Below, piece after piece: positions 33,046 through 44,769 of a DNA stretch of 64,000 bases (position 1 is its first letter; each line of letters opens with the position of its first letter). The notes beneath the pieces were generated by a model. It made no database searches, was not told the DNA's origin, and saw only the letters and a program-made list of their open reading frames with translations. The DNA is from Sorex araneus (taxonomy: Eukaryota > Chordata > Mammalia > Eulipotyphla > Soricidae), in contig NC_073303.1 of NCBI RefSeq assembly GCF_027595985.1, positions 329,901,679 through 329,965,678 on the forward strand. The letters are read 5' to 3'. Made by a program: the position numbers and the translations under genes.

Positions 33046-33330
33046 CAAACTGCTTTTTTTTTTTCTTTTTTCTGTCCCAGGGTCACTGGGTGACTCCTAA
33101 GCACAGAGCCAGGATCCTCTGAGCACTGCTCTGTATGACCCAAACAGCCCCACCCTCACCCCGCAAAACAAGAACAGAAAACACCCAAAAATCAGTTTCA
33201 GGATTTGTGTGGTATGAACTTAGACAATTTGTCAGAGGGCCCTGTGTAAAGTTTGTGGTATAGATCGAGTATGAGCTTTGCATAGACATCTGCTGGTGAA
33301 AGACCCTGAAATTTGAGCTTTGTTTACTTT

Positions 33331-33499
33331 TTTTTTTTGGGGGGGTCACACCCGGTGATGCACAGGGGTCACTCCTGGCTCTGCACTCAGGAATTACCCC
33401 TGGCGGTGCTCAGGGGACCATATGGGATGCTGGGAATCGAACCCAAGTTGGCCGAGTGCAAGGCAAACGCCCTACCCGCTGTACTATCACTCCAGCCTC
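33331..33499 (-). mobile_element. SOR SINE with target-site duplication
   Basis: Perfect 16-bp duplication GAGCTTTGTTTACTTT (33315-33330, 33500-33515). Near-consensus body. Confidence 0.95.
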
Positions 33500-33599
33500 G
33501 AGCTTTGTTTACTTTAAGCTTATCAAGTTGGCCTCAGAAAAAGCCTTGATGCGAGACTGAGAAGACTTCCTGGGTGTGTTGCTCTTTAAAAATAATGGG

Positions 33600-35345
33600 T
33601 GGGGTGATAGTTACGGGTGTTATGATGCTTGCAAGCCTGGACCACATGGTCTCTTGCCATCACCAGATGGAGACCCGGAGGCCCCTGAACACCACTGGGT
33701 TGGCCCAGGTGGTCTGCAGCACCACAGGCCCCAAGCAGCACCTCCGGCATCCTTTGGCACTAGCATTGAAGCTGGGCTGATTGGCTGAGGATTGCACTGG
33801 GTGGTCCCTGGGTCCCTGAGCACTGCTTGGAGTCTCCTACTCCCCATCATTAGATGAAGTTCTAATTCACTTTGCAGTGCTGGTACAGAGTATGCAAACT
33901 TCTGCAAGGCCTCCAATAAGCAGGGACTCCCTAACCCAAGTAGAAAGGAAAGCTGTTGGTGATTACTTTGCAGGAATTTGTCATTTTGATACCCAACTGT
34001 AGATTTCTAGGCCTTTTCATGAGTACAAGTATAAAATTAAGAGTAGACTCTTGTATAACAAGGGTTTGAACTACGCAGTCCACTTAAAGCGTGAATTATC
34101 TTGTGAACACGCAACATAAACTGATGGCATGGATAAAAATGTACATAGGACTGTGGCATAATACTGTGAGTATATTCTCATATGATTTTCTTAATAACAT
34201 TTGTTTTCTCTTAGTCCCTTGATTATAATTCTTTAGAAGAATACTATATGGAATATATATATATGTGTATATATGTCACATAGCATATGCATTCATCTTC
34301 TGTGTATGTTGTTAGTAATGCTTTTGGTCAACAGCAGGATATTCATAGTGAAATTTGGGGGTTGAGGGACATAAAAAGTTATATAGGGATTCTGCCCTGC
34401 ACTGCGGAGGTTGGGTTGGTTCTCCCAACCCCCATAGTATTCAAAGGCCATCTATAATTGGGTATGACCTTCCTGAATAGAGGAAGGTGAACTACAGAAA
34501 CGTAGTATGTAGTCATGCTGCCTTTCCTCTCCTGTTAAACCCTCAGCCATGTCTTTCAAAGGCACGTGTGGCCCCAGTACCTGCAGCCCTCAGGATTTGC
34601 TTCCAAGTTTCCACTCAGCACCTCAAGTCATGGGAGCCCCTGAGAACTAATAAATGATATAAACAGGCAGCAGCTGCTCTTCACCCAACCCCCCAAGTTA
34701 TTCTAAATGTTACTAGATAATCCAGAGGCTCCCCACAGAGTGCTAATGACAGGCATACATATCACTCACCACAGCCAGGTGACCAGTGCAGAAACTCTGA
34801 GGAGAGCCATGCTGTGTCCAGTACGCTGAGAGGAGGAGGCCGTCAGGTGCCTGGCCCCGGCCACAGTAGAAACGTTGGTTGTGGAGGACATTGCACCATC
34901 ATCACGGTAGCACTGAGCAACCCAAACTCCCCACCGCCACCCACCAAAGGGCTTTCTTCCATACACAAGAGAAAATGTGTGGTGAAGAAACCACAGTTGG
35001 TTTCTTCATAGTTATTTTGATAGGCTAGCTATGGGTGCTGTAACTTACAATAGACTGCTTAATACTGCTAGGAAAAGAGTACAGGGTGGTCTTTCCCACT
35101 TCCCCTCCTTTTGTGCCTACTGCAGTGCTCATGGGCCATCGACTAGTTTGCAGGGCTCACCAGAATGGCTTACCTCACAGACTTTCCGTGTCCAAGCGAT
35201 CACATACATATGTGGTCCCAGGGACCCCAATATCAGTGCTGCCAGGCTTGCACTCAGGAACATGGGGTGAGGTAGAGGATGGATCTCTCAGCCTTACACC
35301 TGCAAGCTGGGACCCTAATACTGAGCCACATTCCAGGCTCTAGAG
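33600..35345. other. Intron 5 DNA with weak SINE remnants
   Basis: GC-richer patches at 33600-33840 and 35040-35345 contain words such as CCCTGAGCACTGCTTGGAGT and ACTCAGGAACATGG, probably very old SINEs. The open frames here show no domain I know. Confidence 0.4.
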
Positions 35346-35454
35346 AAAATCCTAGTGTGTTTGTGTATGTGTGTGTATGTGTGTGGTGCTGAGGTTCAGA
35401 CATACAAAGCAAGTGCTCTCCATTGAGCTATAAGCCAAGTTTAGCATGAAGCTT

Positions 35455-36066
35455 CTTTTTTTTTTAAGAATTTTTTATTTTATTGAATCACCATGTGGAA
35501 AATTACAATGCTTTCAGGCTTAAGTCTCAGTTATACAATGCTGAAACAACCATCCCTTCACCAGTGCCCATATCCCACCACCACCAAAAAAAAAAGCACC
35601 CCTCCCATCCTGCCCCCGCACACCCTCCCCCCGCAATGTAACTGATAAATTTCACTTTACTTTCTATTTACTATGGTTACATTCAATATTTCAACACAAA
35701 ACTCACTATTATTGTTAGGAGTATCCCACTAGTCAGACCTGTTGTGAAGAGATAAGAGGTCGCACAGTTTTGTATTTCTGTACTTTAGCAACTAAGTCCA
35801 GGGAGATTTCTTCCAGACATTGGATCATTGCAAGCTTGTAAACCCCATCTGTGGTCGTCATAATATGGCGGTCACCATGCCCTTCACCCTGGCAAGGAAA
35901 AGGCGCGCGAGAGAAATACCTTTCCCCTCCTGGGCGGGCATGGGGCCGCAGCTTATTTCTCAGTCTGGAGACATTCTGTGAGGAGCTGCCCATGCCAAAA
36001 AATTTAGCTGGGTCTGGAGTCACGCTCTTTGGAGTCACCCTCAAAAATCTCTTTGTGTATGTGTAC
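35455..36066 (-). mobile_element. Unnamed composite retroposon, copy 2 (near full length)
   Basis: Poly(T), L1-like 3' part (CATCCCTTCACCAGTGCCC), middle CAATATTTCAACACAAAACTC, then a GC-rich 5' head including ATATGGCGGTCACC and TCCTGGGCGGGCATGGGGCC. A small reverse ORF starts at about 35859. Adjoins the TG/AG repeat at 36070. Confidence 0.8.
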
Positions 36067-36068
36067 AT

Positions 36069-36142
<74 letters not shown>
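36069..36142 (+). repeat. (TG)n(AG)n microsatellite
   Basis: About 20 TG units followed by about 16 AG units. Confidence 0.97.
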
Positions 36143-36146
<4 letters not shown>

Positions 36147-36499
36147 ATTTCATTTGTCCAGTTTATAATTAGAAGTCATGATTATTGAAAAGTCATGAGT
36201 ACTCAGTGCCAACTTGGGTAGTACTGGAGAGCAGGGAAGGTGGGGAACACTGGGAGCTGCAAAATACTGTCTTAAAGCAGTTTATAGAGAAATGAACAGC
36301 ATTCTTGGTTAGAGGCCAAGCCAGGTGTCACTCAGTTGTTTGGTCAAGTAGCACATGCTTGGTGTTATATTTGTCCTCTGTGCCAAAAGGGCCTACTGAA
36401 AACATCCCTGCACATGGGAAAAACTGAGCAAGCAGAGCTTCTGAGTCAAGTGTGAAATGACCTAAACCAATTCTCTCAGAAGAGCATGCCAGTTAACGT

Positions 36500-36660
36500 C
36501 CTACCCTGCCATTCATCAAAATCAGGAATGTTTGAAATTAGGAACAGCCAGCAGGTTTCTTTTTATAGACCATCTCTGATTAAATAGCCAGGGTGCCTGG
36601 GGCCTCTGGTGAGACAGCTGTCTGCGGGCAGTTCTAAGTAGCAAAGGAACAGTTATGTCT
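36500..36660 (+). promoter_or_regulatory. Cluster of muscle-type motifs in intron 5
   Basis: AGGAATG (M-CAT in reverse, 36524-36530), near-MEF2 CTTTTTATAG (36559-36568) and a 12-bp palindrome AGACAGCTGTCT with E-box CAGCTG (36612-36623), all in repeat-free DNA. An enhancer role is inference. Confidence 0.3.
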
Positions 36661-36724
36661 TCTGAGCATGCAACATTTGCAACCATGCCTCCTATGTATG
36701 TGACTCAAATTATTTTTGTTGTTG

Positions 36725-36900
36725 TTGTTTTTTTTTTGTTTTGGGGCCACACCTAGCAGTGCTCAGGGTTTACTCCTGGTTTTCTGCTTAGAAATTTTCT
36801 GCTCCTAGTTGGTTCAGGGGACCATATAGGGTGCCATGGATCAAACCCAGATTGGTCTCATGGAATGAAGCACCTACCAGGTGTACTATTACTCTGGGTG
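36725..36900 (-). mobile_element. SOR-like SINE, diverged
   Basis: TTTTGTTTTGGGGCCACACC, CAGGGGACCATATAGGGTGC and ACCAGGTGTACTATTAC. Confidence 0.75.
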
Positions 36901-37440
36901 ACAACTTGAATTATTAAGATAGTTCCAATTTCTCATTTCCCTCACATTTTGGGAAATAAGTGTAAAGTGCTTTAACTTACTTTCTTTGTGCATACTTATT
37001 TTAAATCATCCACATTATGAAGTATGGGTTTGTCAGTACTCTCTTCCTTCACCCCCCCAAATTATGAAGCTACAATTAATCTACTGTGTTACATAATAAT
37101 TATGTTCAATTCAACTTAAAAACATTGAGTATCTAGTATTCGTCCCTGACTTATTTTTTTTCCCGAGAGGAGAATTAACAGTAAATACAGCTGAGACCCA
37201 ATTACTGTTTTTAATGCATGGATAGCTTTGTAGAAGTGATATATCTATCTGACTAAACTAATAAATGTGTGTCTGGTCATTGAAATCAAGTTCACATTAG
37301 TATTTTGTAGGATTGCAGGAAGGAGCAGAAGAAGTGGCATTTGATGAATGAGTAGGAATTTTGCTATACGGCGAAAGATGATGTATGTCTTAAAGGCATG
37401 TGAAATGATTATGTGTTTTAGGAACATAGGAGATGTGTGT

Positions 37441-37590
37441 GTGTGAAAGAGAGAGGGGTAGAAGAAAGAGGAAGAAAGAAGGAGAGAGAGAAGGAGGAAA
37501 AAAAGTTGGGGGAGGGAGTGACCAGAGGATCTCCTCTCTTCCTCCCTCTTTCTTCTCTTCCTCTCTCTTTCTCTCCCTCTCTCCTATAGC
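37441..37590. repeat. Polypurine then polypyrimidine inverted tract
   Basis: An AG-rich arm (37445-37518) and a CT-rich arm (37531-37586) are near reverse complements. 36901-37440 has no recognised feature. Confidence 0.8.
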
Positions 37591-37604
37591 CATTCCTAAA
37601 GATA

Positions 37605-37790
37605 TGAAGGGGCCAGATAGAGTATAGGGGTAAGTCACTTGCCTTGCATGTGGCCAACTCTGGTTTGATTCTTGGTTTCATATGATCCCTAGAACACAGT
37701 CAGGGATAAAATGAAGTATGATCCTTGAGAACAGGTCCAGGAGTAAACCCTGAGTACCACTTGCTGTGGCCCCTAAAACAAAGCCAAAAT
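37605..37790 (+). mobile_element. Decayed SOR-like SINE
   Basis: GGGGCCAGATAGAGTATAGG, CACTTGCCTTGCATGTGGCC and TCTGGTTTGATTCTTGG. Confidence 0.7.
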
Positions 37791-37983
37791 CTGGAGAATA
37801 AATTGCACCTAAATGGAGAACAACTGGAAAGTGGAAGCATCACACACTGTGAGCAGTCAGACTGCCTAGCGAAAAGTCCTAGCTCTGCTATCTCCAGCTG
37901 TGTGAGCAAGGACAAAGTTCCTTTGTTTTTCTATGCCTTGGTTTTTTTACCTGAAACATAATGTTAAAAATAGTTCTACTTTT

Positions 37984-38152
37984 GGGGCTGGAGTGATAGC
38001 ACAGCGGGTAGGGCATTTGCCTTGCACACAGCCGACCCAGGTTCGATTCCCAGCATCCCATATGGTCCCCTGAGCACCGCCAGGAGTAACTCCTGAGTGC
38101 AAAGCCAGGAGGTAACCCCTGTGCATTTCCAGGTGTGACCCAAAAAGCAAAA
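37984..38152 (+). mobile_element. SOR SINE with target-site duplication
   Basis: Near-consensus with box B GGTTCGATTCC. Duplication AAAAATAGTTCTACTTT (37967-37983, 38153-38169). Confidence 0.95.
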
Positions 38153-38504
38153 AAAAATAGTTCTACTTTCACATTATTTGAATTTATTAATCTAGACACA
38201 GAGCTCTTAGAACAGGGTCTGGCACATGTGGGCTGGAGTTACCAGTGTTATTTGTTTGCAGTATCTGTACACATCAATTGAGCTGTCTGAAAGAGAAATA
38301 AAGGAAATAACCTGTTCCTTGGTGCAGATCGTGCTTCAGTAGAAAAGCTTTGTCCCCTTCCAAATCCAGTGACTACTGAGGTTCAGATGACATGGTGAAC
38401 AATACAGACGTAGGAGACAGAGTCTCAGGAAGGGTTCCTCTCAGTAGTCTTACCTCTGAGATGGAGGCTCAACCAGCAGTAACACCATCAAAAATGGCAT
38501 CTTT

Positions 38505-38690
38505 TAGGAGAGAGAGAGAAAGAAAGAGAGAGGGAGAAGGAGGGGGAGAGAGAGAGAGAGTACAGAGATTGAGGCACCTGCCTTGCATGCAGTTGCAGCC
38601 TTACAATGATTTGAGTCCTGGTACTGCATGTAGATCCCCGCGCATTTCCAGATGTGGTCCCTGAGCCCAGACGCAGCACTTCTAGCTGCC
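38505..38690 (+). mobile_element. AG-rich tract plus decayed SINE
   Basis: (AG)n-like tract 38510-38560, then GAGGCACCTGCCTTGCATGC and ATGATTTGAGTCCTGG. Confidence 0.5.
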
Positions 38691-38839
38691 CCCTCCTCCG
38701 CAAAGGGGCACTTTTAGCTTAGTTTGTTAGAGGTTTTCTTTCATGATTGATATTTCAAAAACTTTCATACTAAGAGCCATATTTTCTTATGACTATGACA
38801 TGTTTAAATATAATGATGTTTAACACAATGCATTGGATT

Positions 38840-39012
38840 TTTTTGTTTTTTAAAATTTTTTTATTGAATATCACTGTGAGAATAGTTACAAAGCTTTCAG
38901 GTTTAAGTCTCGGTCAAACAATGATCAAACATCCATCCTTTCACTAGTGCGTATGTTCCACCACCAAGAACCCCAGTATACCCCCATCCCACCCCCCACT
39001 GAGTCATTTTTT
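38840..39012 (-). mobile_element. L1/composite 3' end fragment, antisense
   Basis: TTTTTATTGAATATCACTGTG, GCTTTCAGGTTTAAGTCTCG and TTCCACCACCAAGAACCCC. Confidence 0.7.
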
Positions 39013-39034
39013 TTTTCAAAAAAATTAATGGAAT

Positions 39035-39305
39035 AACACCCAGCAGTATAGGGATAGGGGCACGCAGTGCTAGGGATTAAACCCAGAGCCTTATACATAC
39101 AAAATATGTGCTGTATCATTTGAATTCTCTCCAGGTCCTATGTCCTTTCTCTTGTGTTATGTTGTTTTGGTCTTTTGCTTTGTTTTGTTTTTGGAACATA
39201 CTTAGCAGTGCTTAGCAGACCATGTGATCTCAGGGATTAAATCTGGGACTTCCATATGCGAAGCATGAGGTCTAGCCTGTTGAGCTGTCTCCTCATTTCT
39301 GGTCC
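39035..39305 (-). mobile_element. Two decayed SOR-like SINEs
   Basis: GGATTAAACCCAGAGCC...TGTGCTGTATC (to 39140), and TTTTTGGAACATACTTAGCAG...GTTGAGCTGTCTCC (39175-39305). A probable old L1 fragment follows to about 39545. Confidence 0.5.
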
Positions 39306-39690
39306 TAGACTCAACTTCTACAACTGTTCATTGGTCTTTCCTATCTCTTACTTCCTATAAAAGCAATTATTATACTAGATACTCTTTTATGACTGACTCT
39401 TTTCACTCAACATTCTATATTTGAGATTCAACTACATTGATCTGAGTTCTTAAATGTAATTTTTGTGATTGATGAGAGAAAAGCACATCTGTTAATAAGT
39501 TTCATTGTATTCATTGTTGTGAATGTTATTTCATCTTCCCTGGACATGCATGTATGGAGCAGAGGCTGCTGCTAACTTCGGAGTTGTCTTCACAGGTGTT
39601 CTCACGGGAACAAGAACTCTGTGTCTGTGAAGTTAATTGTAAAGCTGTTTGCACTTCACCTTAATTCAAATTTTTTTCATTGTCTCATAG

Positions 39691-39783
39691 GTATAAAAAC
39701 CAAGTGCCAATAAATATCCACACAAACCCTGGAAAGTATGTTATTGAAAGCCGATATGGAATGCACACGCTGGAGATTAACAA
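39691..39783 (+). CDS. MYOM1: MYOM1 coding exon 6: middle of Ig domain My2
   Basis: 93 bases, phase 2 to phase 2. Completes the WYKN motif and encodes QVPINIHTNPGKYVIES, RYGMHTLEIN, the C' to E strands of the Ig fold. Acceptor GTCTCATAG ends at 39690; donor GTAAGA starts at 39784. Phase and sequence continue exons 5 and 7 exactly. Confidence 0.95.
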
Positions 39784-41623
39784 GTAAGAGGACATCAGAA
39801 GATGTGTGTTGCCTGCTAGTTGCTCAGGAAGGAGGCTCATAACTTTAGTTAACAATGACACCGTCCCTACTCCTTCCCAGTTCTGTGATCACAATTAGAA
39901 TGTTCATGTACATTGCTTCCCTTGGTGCTCACCTAAATGTGATGTTCATGACACATTGTTTAATGCCTCAGTACCATTCAAGGTGCCCTTATATTTGAAT
40001 CTAGTTGGAGTTGATGAGGAAAAAGTAATTCAGATTCTAAATTTTATCCTTTTATATACTCAAGAGTTTTTCCTGAACATTACTAAAACAAACAAAAGCA
40101 TCACTTATATTTATTCTTTAAGCATTCCATATCATTATCAACATCACATCATTATCATCCCATTTTGCCTTTAATCAGTAAAGGGCAGGAAGATTGGAGT
40201 GTGTGGCATTGAAAGAAGGCTGGACTTGAAGATAATTGTTCTTTCCTTCAGGTCATCAGGAAATATGGGGCACCATGCACCTCTCTATTCACCTATAGAA
40301 GTGAGACAGAATAGGTTACTAGGAGGTTTGAGTATGAAGACAAACCCAAAGCAAAAATTGAAAGCAAGAATTCACATCATACTTCCCTCGTGTCAAAGGT
40401 CTTTCATGTCTCCTAAAGATGGTTTTGAAATCCAACTCCAGTTATGTGGATGAAAAATATTAAAAGAGCTCTTTCCATTGTTAATTCACATCAAACTTTT
40501 ATATGCTGAGATGTAAAAGTAAAACTGACATTATTTTGATCTCACTAAATGATCTCCCCTTCTCATATCAGAGGTATGGACACAGGGAAAACTGTGCTTC
40601 CAACAGGATCCCTGTAATGGCCACTAAGTTCAACCCTGACCAAAAGTCACATCATTTCTATCAATTGGTGATTACACTGAGGCAACAGTGAGATCTGAAA
40701 TTGCTTATAATGAATGAGTTATGAGAAAAGCAACCAACTTAACCTTCTTGGAGTTTTACAGATATATATATATATGTATATATATATACATTTCAGTAGA
40801 AAATATATTTTCACAAAAAAGACTAAACTCCAGATAATAATAACAAGCATGGGAATCAGTTGTGATAAGACACAAACCACTTGTTTTGAAATCTTAACCC
40901 CTTCATTTCTCTGTGTTGAACAGATGTTTGAGGCAGATTTTCACCCTAACCCCATTTTACAAAAATAGCTATTTCTATGAATTATAACTGGGAAGAAACT
41001 CCCAACTGGCACATCTGGTGTCATGCTATGGACTAAAACTCCAGATGTGTCCTAAGTCTGAGTACCACTGAGGGGTAAATAATGGATTTAATAACTTTGA
41101 GGTCAGAATGCAGAACTGGCAGCCACACCACCCAGATCAGGTTTATGGCTTAGAGAGCCCGTGGGAGTCTACAAGGGGTGACTGTCTCTTCACCATGGTC
41201 TCCTGTTGCCCTCAGACCACTCCCCCTGAGGGCTGGGGGGAGTGCAGGGAGGATGGCCACGGATGGACTTTTTCCGCATCTGATGCAGCTTTGGAAAATA
41301 TTTGGAAAATATTCAACATAACACTACCCATGCTAGTTGTGTGCTTAAGCCCTTTTAGAAATTGGGGGGTGGGAGGGTTTAAGTGAACCTGTGTTAGGAT
41401 CCTAGTGGACTGTAGGTGTTTTTCTCCCATTCTCTCTGCGGTCTCTGTCATGGACGATGTACAAGCGTCAGGGAGCAGGTAGTGTAGCTTTATGAAGGTC
41501 CCCAGAGCTCTGTGTTAGTGGCTGCCTTGCTGCATGTGGTGTTGGCAGAGATTCTTGGTGGCACGGCTCGTCATTACAAGGAGTGTCACTCTCACGGCCA
41601 CTCTCTTCCACACGTTCTTTCAG
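39784..41623. other. MYOM1 intron 6, mostly non-repetitive
   Basis: A TATATG run at 40760-40790 is the only clear repeat. No SOR element is visible, unusual for an intron of this length here. Confidence 0.55.
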
Positions 41624-41712
41624 TTGTGACTTCGAAGATACCGCTCAGTACCGGGCCTCCGCGATGAATGCTAAAGGAGAGTTCTCTGCTTATGCTTCAG
41701 TTGTGGTAAAGA
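41624..41712 (+). CDS. MYOM1: MYOM1 coding exon 7: end of Ig domain My2
   Basis: 89 bases, phase 2 in, phase 1 out. Encodes CDFEDTAQYRASAMNAKGEF, SAYASVVVK, the F and G strands. The usual F-strand cysteine is replaced by alanine (Y-R-A), so no canonical disulfide is expected, as is common in intracellular sarcomeric Ig domains. Acceptor TTCTTTCAG ends at 41623. The donor used is GTAGGT at 41713, because it keeps the K-R-Y-K reading with exon 8. A stronger-looking GTAAAG lies 7 bases upstream (41706). Confidence 0.93.
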
Positions 41713-41824
41713 GTAGGTTTGCTGAACGTACTTTATTCAGAGTGTGGATGTGCATTATTAGAAATTCCACTTTATAAAAAATGAATGTGAAGTAGTCTAA
41801 ATTATTTCCATTTTTTTTCGCTAG

Positions 41825-41881
41825 GATATAAAGGAGATTATGATGCAACTCGCTTCCGTGCTACTACCTCACCCCCAAGCT
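41825..41881 (+). CDS. MYOM1: MYOM1 coding exon 8: linker between My2 and My3
   Basis: 57 bases, phase 1 to phase 1. Encodes YKGDYDATRFRATTSPPS, the inter-Ig linker. It follows exon 7 after only 112 bases of intron, the shortest in the window. Acceptor TTTTCGCTAG ends at 41824; donor GTAAGT starts at 41882. The linker looks less conserved relative to my memory of the human protein than the flanking Ig domains. Confidence 0.93.
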
Positions 41882-42457
41882 GTAAGTCTGCAAATGTATT
41901 TTCTAAGTGGCATCTTTGCTTCAAATATATAATTCATTTAATTATCCATTCTATAATGCTGACAAAAGATATGTATGCTATACAACAGTAGTATAACATA
42001 TCCAGTATTACATAATATCTATCTGTGGCTAGTTTTATTTTTTAACTCTTTGGTTATTATTCTTTTTCTAAATGTAATTGCTTTGTTTCAGTTTTATGAT
42101 AATCCCCCCCGCCCCCACACACACTCCACTATGAACTGTATTAGATCACTCTTACTCAACCTTAAATATAAGGACAACATCATTTACTTATGGAGCCTAT
42201 GTCTAGGCTAGGGCAATATCTGAAAGAACTGAAGTACGTGCAAGACACGCACAGAGCTCAATTCCCTCCTTAGCATGGCCTAATATAACCCTGGTGGCCC
42301 CAAACCTGCATGTATTGATTCATTTAATGGTCCCCAATAAATTAGTGACTTAAAAAAATTCTGTCCTATATAGATAAGGAAATAGTTTAGAGGCTTTAGT
42401 GTGTCAAAACCACTCATGATGGTGGGTCAGAATTTGTAACCTGGTCTTTCTAATTTT

Positions 42458-42610
42458 GGGGGATTGGGGCCACACCAGTGATGCTCAGGGGTTACATTCA
42501 GAAATCACTCCTGGCAGTTTTCAGTGGACAATATGGAATGGCTAAGGGTCGAACCTGGGGTTGCCACATGCAAGCTAAGTACCTTACCCACTGTACTCCC
42601 TCTTCAGCCC
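42458..42610 (-). mobile_element. SOR-like SINE, diverged
   Basis: TTGGGGCCACACCAGTGATG, TCAGAAATCACTCCTGGC and TACCTTACCCACTGTAC. A weak forward remnant precedes it (42235-42335). Confidence 0.75.
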
Positions 42611-43735
42611 ATCATTTTCCTAATTCTAAACCATAAATAAACCTGGCAAACATTTTCTGCAAAGGACTAAATTGTAAATACTTTACGCTTTATGAGTCCT
42701 ACAGGTCCTGTTACAACCACCCAACTCTGCCAATGAAACATAAAAGCAGCCATGAGTAAATCAATGGGAATGACTGTGTTCCAACAAAACTTTGTTTCCA
42801 AATACTGATATTTGAATTTCCAGGGATTTGTCATTTGATCAAATGTTCTTTCTCTGCTTTTTTTTTTCACCTTAAATGAAGGGTTTTTAAAACCATTCTT
42901 AAAGGTAGAATACAGAGGTCCAGATTTGACTTGTAGATTTGCCAACTACCTTAAACAAGGAATTTTCTCCTGGAAACAGCTCACCATTATTTCTCAAGTT
43001 GCCAGCCCAGCCTCAAAATCAGCTAGGTGTGATCAAGTTATTTCCATTTTGATTCCTTAGAAGTGAAATAGATGGGACCTGTGCTTATGAAAAGGGGTCT
43101 CTCTGCTAGTGGTTGTCTGGGAACACAAAAATTCAAGGCAAGACTACATATTGGTTGAGAGCACAGCTTCTGAAAAGAGCTGTCAATGTGATTCTGCAGT
43201 ATGATTGTGAGCATTTATTTAGCTTCCTTTTGAGTTAATAGATAAACTCAATAAAACACTTAGAAACATAATTGAAATAGTCTGAAAGTTAGCTTTCACT
43301 CTCATATTGTGCATAAGAGGTCTTAGGAGAAGAGGTGAAATTTGAAAGAAAGAATCTATGTTTTAAAGTTGGCTAGTTGTGATTTGGAATTTCAATTCCA
43401 CAATACAAACTTGAAAATATTTATTACTTTGTGAGATTCTATATCCTCATAAGTATTAGAGGATATATATTAGAGGAAAAGATAAGGAGCCTGGCCTATA
43501 ATAGCCCATCACATCAATAGTCAATATTTTCCCAAGCCCTTTCCTTTGAGAAGAGAATATAAAACCTAGGAAAGTTTATGATAAAACTTATTATTTTATA
43601 TTTTCGTATTTCTAAAAAAAGTATCTTCCAAACTTTCAATTACCTTATAAATTTGTACTTTCAGTAGAAATATGCATATCATTGTTTTGAAGTTAATCTA
43701 TGGAATCACTTTTTTTAAAATTAAATTTTTGGCAG
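42611..43735. other. Intron 8 DNA, nothing recognised
   Basis: Non-coding, moderately AT-rich, no clear mobile element. Confidence 0.55.
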
Positions 43736-43747
43736 TACCAGGGATCA

Positions 43748-44001
43748 GGGCTGGAGTGATAGCACAGCGGTATGGCGTTCGCCTTTCAGGCGGCCGACCC
43801 GTGTTTGATTCCTCTGCCACTCTCAGAGAGCCTGGCAAGCTACCGAGAGTATCGCGCCCGCACAGCAGAGCCTGGCAAGCTACCCGTGGCGTATTGGATA
43901 TGCCAAAAACAGTAACAATAAGTCTCACAGTGAGAGACGTTACTGGTGCCCGCTCGAACAAATCGATGAGCAACGGGATGACAGATTTTATACGATTACT
44001 A
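43748..44001 (+). mobile_element. Long SINE: tRNA head plus RTE-derived part, copy 4
   Basis: Head GGCTGGAGTGATAGCACAGC, box B-like GTGTTTGATTCC, two GAGCCTGGCAAGCTACC phrases, 3' end CTCGAACAAATCGATGAGCA and GGGATGACAG. Perfect 12-bp duplication TACCAGGGATCA (43736-43747, 44002-44013). It split an older reverse SINE remnant whose right part runs to about 44070. Confidence 0.95.
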
Positions 44002-44114
44002 TACCAGGGATCAAACTCAGGGCTCACATATGTAAGGCAAGTGCATCACTGCTGAACCACATCCCAGGTCTTTCAAGATTAAATTATTTTACTGAATAAA
44101 ATTATTTAATTTAA

Positions 44115-44312
44115 TTTAGTTTGGGGGCCACATATGGCAATGTTCAGAGGTTACTCCTGGCTCCACTTACTCAGAAATTACTCCTGAAAAAAAAAAACAC
44201 AGAAATTACTCCTGGCAGTGCATGGGGGACCATATGAGATGCTGGGGATAGAACCCAGGTCAGCCACATGCAAGGCAAGTACCCTACCCACTGTATTATC
44301 TCTCCAGCACAA
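44115..44312 (-). mobile_element. SOR-like SINE with internal duplication
   Basis: The phrase CAGAAATTACTCCTG occurs twice, separated by an A-run (44171 and 44203). Confidence 0.75.
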
Positions 44313-44399
44313 TTTAATTATCTTAAGCTTTCAATTTCCTTATATTTACATTTCAAATTATATTTTTACTCATCATTAAAATAATTAAAACAATATAAG

Positions 44400-44555
44400 G
44401 CTGGAGAGATAGTACAGGGGTTAAGTTAGTTACCTTGCACATGACCAACTCAGGTTTGATCCCCAGCACTACATTTGGTCCCCAAGCACTGTCAAGAAAG
44501 ATTCCTAAACAGAGTCAAGTGTAATCCTTGAGTACTTCCAGGTGTGCCCCAAACA
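44400..44555 (+). mobile_element. SOR-like SINE, diverged
   Basis: GGCTGGAGAGATAGTACAGG, TTACCTTGCACATGACC and CAGGTTTGATCCCCAGC. Confidence 0.8.
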
Positions 44556-44593
44556 AGAAAAACAACATTAACATTTATTCTATTTTATTATTA

Positions 44594-44769
44594 TTTTTTT
44601 GCTTTTGTTTTTTGGGTCACACCCGGCGATGCACAGGGGTTACTTCTGGCTCGGCACTCAGGAATTACTCCTGGCAGTGCTAGGGGGACCATATGGGATG
44701 CTGGGATTCGAACCGGGTTGGCTGCGTGCAAGGCAAATGCCCTACCCGCTGTGCTATCACTCCAGCCCC
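44594..44769 (-). mobile_element. SOR SINE with target-site duplication
   Basis: Near-consensus; TAACATTTATT repeats at 44569-44579 and 44770-44780. Confidence 0.93.

Noticed and set aside
37888-38199. Recurrent 'protein' with VTPG-A-GLLLA-HSGITPGGAQG-type sequence, seen in many places
   Set aside because: It is the conceptual translation of the SOR SINE; the same phrase appears wherever a copy lies.
39560-39690. Possible extra exon before exon 6 (AG and GT signals, moderately GC-rich)
   Set aside because: Exons 5 and 6 already join within the WYKN motif; inserting it would break the Ig domain.
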